Shown: piece after piece, positions 7,830 to 10,825 of the stretch
Numbering within the stretch: position 1 is the first letter of the stretch
Layout: each line of letters opens with the position of its first letter
Source: Bacteroidota bacterium
GTDB taxonomy: Bacteria; Bacteroidota; Bacteroidia; Bacteroidales; VadinHA17
Assembly (NCBI GenBank): GCA_030631445.1
Contig: DAOVLD010000038.1
Location: 1-10,825, forward strand
DNA: 10,825 bases
Direction: 5' to 3'
Position numbers and translations under genes: made by a program
The notes under the pieces: model-generated
The model's input: the letters and a program-made list of their open reading frames with translations, nothing else
Databases searched by the model: none
What the model was told of the DNA's origin: nothing

Positions 7830-7919
7830 TTAATTATGAGGTTTAATAGTATTACGCAAACAGGTTGTTTTACCACCACACAGGATAGTGTTTTTTTCTT
7901 GTAATTTTTTTAGTGCCCG
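7830..7919 (-). pseudogene. Relic: last 29 codons of an ECF sigma factor gene
   Basis: Reading the minus strand from 7919 gives RALKKLQEKN, then TILCGGKTTCLRNTIKPHN and a TAA at 7830-7832. RALKKLQEK is what follows the helix-turn-helix in Bacteroidetes ECF sigma factors (compare MSRALKTLREK in the gene at 1-545 and MERALKSIRKN at 8212-8802). The 14 bases ACGGGCACTAAAAA are identical, in the same codon frame, to the RALK codons of the left sigma gene. The similarity begins exactly at the edge of the palindromic repeat at 7919-8162; upstream in frame is a stop inside the repeat. The distance from its stop to the fecR ATG (114 bases) suits a sigma-fecR pair. The matching stretch is short, so this is tentative. 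Confidence 0.4.
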
Positions 7920-8162
7920 TCTATAAAATCCAATAGATTAAATAAATATTAAAAATCACAAAAAACAAGCACCAAATTGCAAATAAATTACAAATGACAA
8001 GCACCAAAATACAAATAAATCTCAAATTCTAATGATTCAAAAATCAAACAAATTCTTGTATATATGCTGTTTGGATTTTGTTTTTTCAAACATTGGATAT
8101 TATTTGTTTTTTGTTATTTGTTATTTAGTGCTTTGTTTACGAGAATGCTTGACTTTATAGAC
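7919..8162. repeat. MITE-like palindromic repeat element, 244 bp
   Basis: AT-rich, non-coding, and a long imperfect palindrome. The ends are inverted copies: GTCTATAAAATCCA on the left, and the complement of the right end reads GTCTATAAAGTCAA (12 of 14 matches). Inside, CAAGCACCAAA occurs twice in the left arm (7966-7976, 7998-8008; 32-base period), and the right arm has the inverted counterpart TTATTTAGTGCTTTGTTT. The centre pairs CAAAAATCAAACA with TGTTTGGATTTTG around TATATATG. I see no target-site duplication at the edges. Similar CAAATAACAAGCACCAAA-type intergenic repeats occur in many environmental bacterial genomes (recollection). It lies between the sigma and fecR genes, directly abutting the sigma-tail relic. 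Confidence 0.6.
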
Positions 8163-8211
8163 AGACTCTATTTAGAGCCTTAAGTTGGGAATGTCAAAGG
8201 GGAAAGTCCTG

Positions 8212-8802
8212 TCAGATAAACAGATAATAGAGAATCAACAATACAATAGTAACTTTACCAAGATTCTTGCGTATTGATTTAAGTGCTCTTTCCATGTGAG
8301 TTTCAACAGTATTAACTGAAATATTGAGTTTAACAGCAATTTCTTTGTATGTAAGCCCTCCTTCCCGGCTTAACTTGTAGATTTGTTTTTGCCTGGAGGG
8401 TAAAAGTCCAATGATCTTTTCAGATTTTTCTTTTAATTCCTTATACTCAATTTCAGGAATAATATTACTCTGGATTGAAGGATTCTGTATCGATTTAAGG
8501 TGCTCTATATATTTATTCTCTTTAACTTTTTTTCGAATAAAACTAATAGTAGTATTATATGTAATAGTGAATAAATAGGACTCGAAAGATAAATATTCAT
8601 CTATTTTATTTCGCTTCTCCCAGACTTTAATAAATACTTCATGAACAATTCCTTCAGCATCCGGCTTAACCTTTATAATACTATAAGCAAAACGATATAG
8701 TTTTTTACTGTATCTTCTGTAAATAGTATCGAAAGCTGACATGTCATCAGCCTTAAACCGTTTTATCGTTTCACTATCAATTATTTTACCGGAATTGGGC
8801 AT
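8212..8802 (-). CDS. ECF RNA polymerase sigma factor
   Basis: Sigma-70 family factor (196 aa) expected to switch on the susCD operon when FecR releases it. Region 2 spans about 24-91 (FDTIYRRYSKKLYRFAYSII, then VHEVFIKVWEKRNKI and SFESYLFTITYNTTISFIRK). Region 4 spans about 124-179, with LPSRQKQIYKLSREGGLTYK and the recognition helix ISVNTVETHMERALKSIRK. After region 4 the protein ends in an uncharged hydrophobic tail, VTIVLLILYYLFI (184-196), which could associate with the membrane near FecR. The start at 8802 gives a normal N-terminus (MPNSGKIIDSETIKRFKADD). It is placed before fecR as in other sigma/anti-sigma pairs, but 496 bases of repeat and relic DNA separate them. Pairing with this FecR is therefore likely, not certain. 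Confidence 0.93.
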   Translation of the reverse strand: MPNSGKIIDSETIKRFKADDMSAFDTIYRRYSKKLYRFAYSIIKVKPDAEGIVHEVFIKVWEKRNKIDEYLSFESYLFTITYNTTISFIRKKVKENKYIEHLKSIQNPSIQSNIIPEIEYKELKEKSEKIIGLLPSRQKQIYKLSREGGLTYKEIAVKLNISVNTVETHMERALKSIRKNLGKVTIVLLILYYLFI

Positions 8803-8869
8803 ATCGCTTTATGAATACCTTTTTGAAATCATTATTTAATTTGAATTTAATAAAGCAAAACCAGTATTA

Positions 8870-8877
8870 CAAAACTA
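8870..8877 (-). promoter_or_regulatory. Possible -7 promoter element for the sigma gene
   Basis: Minus-strand TAGTTTTG matches TAnnTTTG and lies 67 bases before the sigma ATG. No good -33 TTTG is found at the right distance, so support is weak. It is divergent from, and close to, the plus-strand promoter at 8898-8927. Confidence 0.3.
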
Positions 8878-8897
8878 CTATATTCTTTGATTAATAT

Positions 8898-8927
8898 GTT
8901 GCATGAACAGGAACTTTCTTATTTTTG
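8898..8927 (+). promoter_or_regulatory. Bacteroidetes-type promoter of the truncated acyl-CoA synthetase
   Basis: GTTG (8898-8901, one mismatch from TTTG), an 18-base spacer and TATTTTTG (8920-8927, full TAnnTTTG match). The ATG follows 25 bases after the -7 element. Spacing and direction fit the gene remnant downstream. If still active it would transcribe into the tandem repeats and antisense to the aminopeptidase 3' end. Confidence 0.55.
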
Positions 8928-8952
8928 CAAATCATTATAATCAAGTTTCCTC

Positions 8953-9066
8953 ATGAAAGAGTTAACTATCAGAAATCTTATTACAAACAGCCGGAATAAT
9001 TTCGGGGACAGAAAAGTTCTTTCTTTTTCCGACTCCGAAGGATATACCTATAACCAATTTTTCTAA
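8953..9066 (+). pseudogene. Acyl-CoA synthetase (AMP-forming), N-terminal remnant
   Basis: A 37-codon reading frame, ATG at 8953 and TAA at 9064-9066, too short to be listed by usual gene finders. MKELTIRNLITNSRNNFGDR, then KVLSFSDSEGYTYNQFF, closely resembles the first residues of long-chain fatty acid-CoA ligases of Bacteroidetes (from memory; the YTYNEF segment precedes the first helix of the adenylation domain). A complete enzyme is about 550-600 residues, so more than 90 percent is gone, including all ATP-binding motifs. The break coincides with the start of repeat DNA. A plausible promoter is still present upstream. It is the only plus-strand coding sequence in the window. Confidence 0.6.
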
Positions 9067-9084
9067 ACTTCATTCTTCCAAGAA

Positions 9085-9196
9085 GTTCAAAGTTCACAGT
9101 TCAAGGTATATTGTGAATCGTGAATCGATTTTTGCCTTTTGCCTTTTGACTTTTTCTCATCTTCACATTTTCTCATCTTCACATTTTCTCATCTTC
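9085..9196. repeat. Composite tandem repeats (three 7-base units, then a 16-base unit)
   Basis: Four short tandem arrays lie side by side. They are GTTCAAA/GTTCACA/GTTCAAG (9085-9105), GTGAATC twice (9113-9126), GCCTTTT/GCCTTTT/GACTTTT (9134-9154), and CTCATCTTCACATTTT in 2.6 copies (9156-9171, 9172-9187, 9188-9196). The first three share a 7-base period although their sequences differ. The array separates the acyl-CoA synthetase remnant from the aminopeptidase and overlaps the last codons and stop of the latter. Arrays of this kind recur between genes in Bacteroidetes genomes (recollection). Confidence 0.8.
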
Positions 9197-10825
9197 TCCT
9201 CTTCGCCCTCTCGTCTCTTACATTTCCCTTCCAGCCATTTCCTTTCATCTTCCTCCAGAAACGGGGATAATTTTTCAAATACTTTTTGATGATAATCATT
9301 CAACCATTTTATTTCTTTCTTATTCAACAATGATTTATCCACCAGATCTGTGTCAATAAAACAAAGGGTAACTGTTTCAAACTTCAGGAATTTCCCGAAT
9401 TCTGTCTCTTTTGAAGGAACACATAATATCAGATTCTCAGTCCTGATGCCATATTCACCTTCACGATAGATGCCGGGTTCATCTGCCGTAAGCATCCCCG
9501 GCTCCATTGGAACCTGTGCATTTCCTGATGCACCGGTCCCGATTGTTTGCGGTCCCTCATGAACATTCAGAAAAAAACCGACACCATGTCCGGTTCCATG
9601 TCCGTAATTCAATCCATTCTCCCACAGGGCTTTCCTGGCAAGGATCTCGATCTGGTAACCTTTTGTTCCTTCAGGAAACTCTATTCGGGCAAGGTTAATA
9701 GTCCCCTGCAAAGCAAGTGTAAAATCGCGCTTTTGCTTAGCAGTCGGTTGTCCAAGTGCATTTGTCCTTGTGATGTCTGTAGTTCCATCAAGATAATGCC
9801 CACCTGAATCTAATAGGAATAACCCCTCCTGTTTCAGTTCCACATCAGATTCAGGTGTTGCTTCATAGTGAACGATAGCACCATGAGGACCATATCCTGC
9901 AATAGTTGCAAAACTGGGATGGACAAAATTTTCCTGCTCACGCCGAAATGTTTCGAGTTTCTTACTTGCTGAAATTTCAGTGATTCTTTCTTTACCAAGA
10001 TTTTGTTCCAACCAGAAAAAAAACTTCGTTAATGCAACTCCATCCTTTACCATTACATTTCGAATATGATCTATCTCAATATCATTCTTTATTGCCTTAA
10101 TCCGGTTGGGTATACTGATATCTTCAACAACCTTTACTTTTTCAGGAATAGAATTGAACAAACTGAATGAGGTGCTTCCCGGCGAGATCAGCATTACATC
10201 ATTTGGATCCAAACCGGAAAGAAATTTCATAATTTCATTATATGGTTTTATTTCAAGACCATCATCAATTAATTTTTGTTTTAACTGTTCAGGAAGCTTC
10301 TTCCGATCAATGAAAAGGTAAGCAAAAGTCTCACTAATAACAGAATATGCAGTTACCAGGGGATTATAGCGAACATCTGTTCCACGGATATTGAAGGTCC
10401 AGGCAATATCATCAAGTGCAGTGAGTAAATGGTGTGTTACTTTTTTCCTCTGCATCTGTTCCCGTATGATTTGCAATTTATCTTTCCTAGCAACCCCGGC
10501 ATACTGCACATCATGTTCAAATGCTTTATTTTCAGGCATTTCAGGACGGTCATTCCATGCCATATTGATAATATCATGTTCCGTATCAAGACTTATCCCC
10601 ACATGCGAAAACGATTCCTTTATCTGCCTTACCAGTGAAACAGAAACCACCTTACCATCAACTCCCACCCTGCTACTCCCCGGAAGTGTTTCAGTTATCC
10701 ATTCAATATATTCAGGTGTATGAGAAACTTTAAGTTTAACCAGGGAAACCGGCGAATCTCTTAATTGCTGTTCTGCCTGAATAAAATACCGGGAATCAGT
10801 CCATAACCCGGCAAAATCCCTGGTA
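9163..10825 (-). CDS. pepP: Xaa-Pro aminopeptidase, M24B family (5' end outside window)
   Basis: Metallopeptidase that removes the N-terminal residue before a proline, in the cytoplasm. The frame is open to the right edge: 553 residues are visible, and the first ones (RDFAGLWTDSRYFIQAEQQL) belong to the N-terminal creatinase-like domain, so roughly 50 residues are missing. Numbering the visible part, the five dinuclear-metal ligands are present: Asp339 (LLDSGG), Asp350 (GTTDITRT), His413 (GHGTGHGVG), Glu449 (ADEPGIY) and Glu463 (GIRTEN). The substrate-site histidines in YGPHGAIVHYEAT are also present. The protein should therefore be active. The last 18 or so residues (KRREGEEEKMRKCEDEKM) are not family-like: they are encoded in the 16-base tandem repeat and its edge, which also supplies the TGA stop. 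The family normally ends soon after the DERKWLE stretch. Confidence 0.95.
   Translation of the reverse strand, partial: TRDFAGLWTDSRYFIQAEQQLRDSPVSLVKLKVSHTPEYIEWITETLPGSSRVGVDGKVVSVSLVRQIKESFSHVGISLDTEHDIINMAWNDRPEMPENKAFEHDVQYAGVARKDKLQIIREQMQRKKVTHHLLTALDDIAWTFNIRGTDVRYNPLVTAYSVISETFAYLFIDRKKLPEQLKQKLIDDGLEIKPYNEIMKFLSGLDPNDVMLISPGSTSFSLFNSIPEKVKVVEDISIPNRIKAIKNDIEIDHIRNVMVKDGVALTKFFFWLEQNLGKERITEISASKKLETFRREQENFVHPSFATIAGYGPHGAIVHYEATPESDVELKQEGLFLLDSGGHYLDGTTDITRTNALGQPTAKQKRDFTLALQGTINLARIEFPEGTKGYQIEILARKALWENGLNYGHGTGHGVGFFLNVHEGPQTIGTGASGNAQVPMEPGMLTADEPGIYREGEYGIRTENLILCVPSKETEFGKFLKFETVTLCFIDTDLVDKSLLNKKEIKWLNDYHQKVFEKLSPFLEEDERKWLEGKCKRREGEEEKMRKCEDEKM

Noticed and set aside
8167..8178. 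CTCTATTTAGAG hairpin after the sigma gene as a terminator
   Set aside because: Only a 5-bp stem with a 2-base loop and no T-run on either strand.
10391..10723. Plus-strand open frame of 110 codons opposite the aminopeptidase
   Set aside because: The minus strand carries a clear, conserved M24 protein throughout; the opposite frame has no recognisable motif.
1..10825. CRISPR arrays, tRNA or rRNA genes, transposases, toxin-antitoxin pairs, phage genes
   Set aside because: None seen on either strand; the only repeats are the palindromic element and the short tandem arrays, without spacers or associated proteins.

Overview
The window looks like a low-GC Bacteroidota chromosome, probably Bacteroidales/Marinilabiliales-like. 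The reasons are a SusC/SusD pair, an anti-sigma factor of the FecR + DUF4974 type, two ECF sigma factors of the Bacteroidetes type, promoter-like TAnnTTTG motifs, and starts without Shine-Dalgarno sequences. Almost everything is on the minus strand, so transcription runs from high to low coordinates.

Layout from right to left. (1) 10825-9163: an Xaa-Pro aminopeptidase (M24B), cut at its 5' end by the window edge, whose last codons lie in tandem-repeat DNA. (2) 9196-8898: tandem repeats, then the first 37 codons of an acyl-CoA synthetase on the plus strand with its promoter still in place. (3) 8802-6618: an ECF sigma factor, a 244-bp palindromic MITE-like repeat, what looks like the last 29 codons of another ECF sigma gene, a terminator-like hairpin, and a FecR-type anti-sigma factor. 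(4) 6617-1527: a leader with a strong plus-strand terminator, a SusC-type transporter with an STN signalling domain, its SusD lipoprotein, and a strong intrinsic terminator. (5) 1378-799: a decayed ROK sugar kinase start and a 36-codon AbrB-like fragment. (6) 601-1: a second ECF sigma factor with its own promoter-like element, almost complete at the left edge.

How the genes work together (family knowledge plus context): the SusD lipoprotein caps the SusC TonB-dependent barrel and captures an oligosaccharide or other oligomer at the outer membrane. The STN domain of SusC reports occupancy across the periplasm to FecR, which releases the ECF sigma factor to activate the susCD operon. No glycoside hydrolase is visible, so the substrate cannot be named.

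The most interesting features are non-coding or broken. They are a possible short antisense RNA opposite the susC leader (promoter-like element plus a canonical terminator facing against all genes), a hairpin with a T-tract just before fecR, a sigma-factor tail relic that starts exactly at the edge of the palindromic repeat, and repeat DNA that has supplied a new C-terminus to the aminopeptidase next to a truncated acyl-CoA synthetase.
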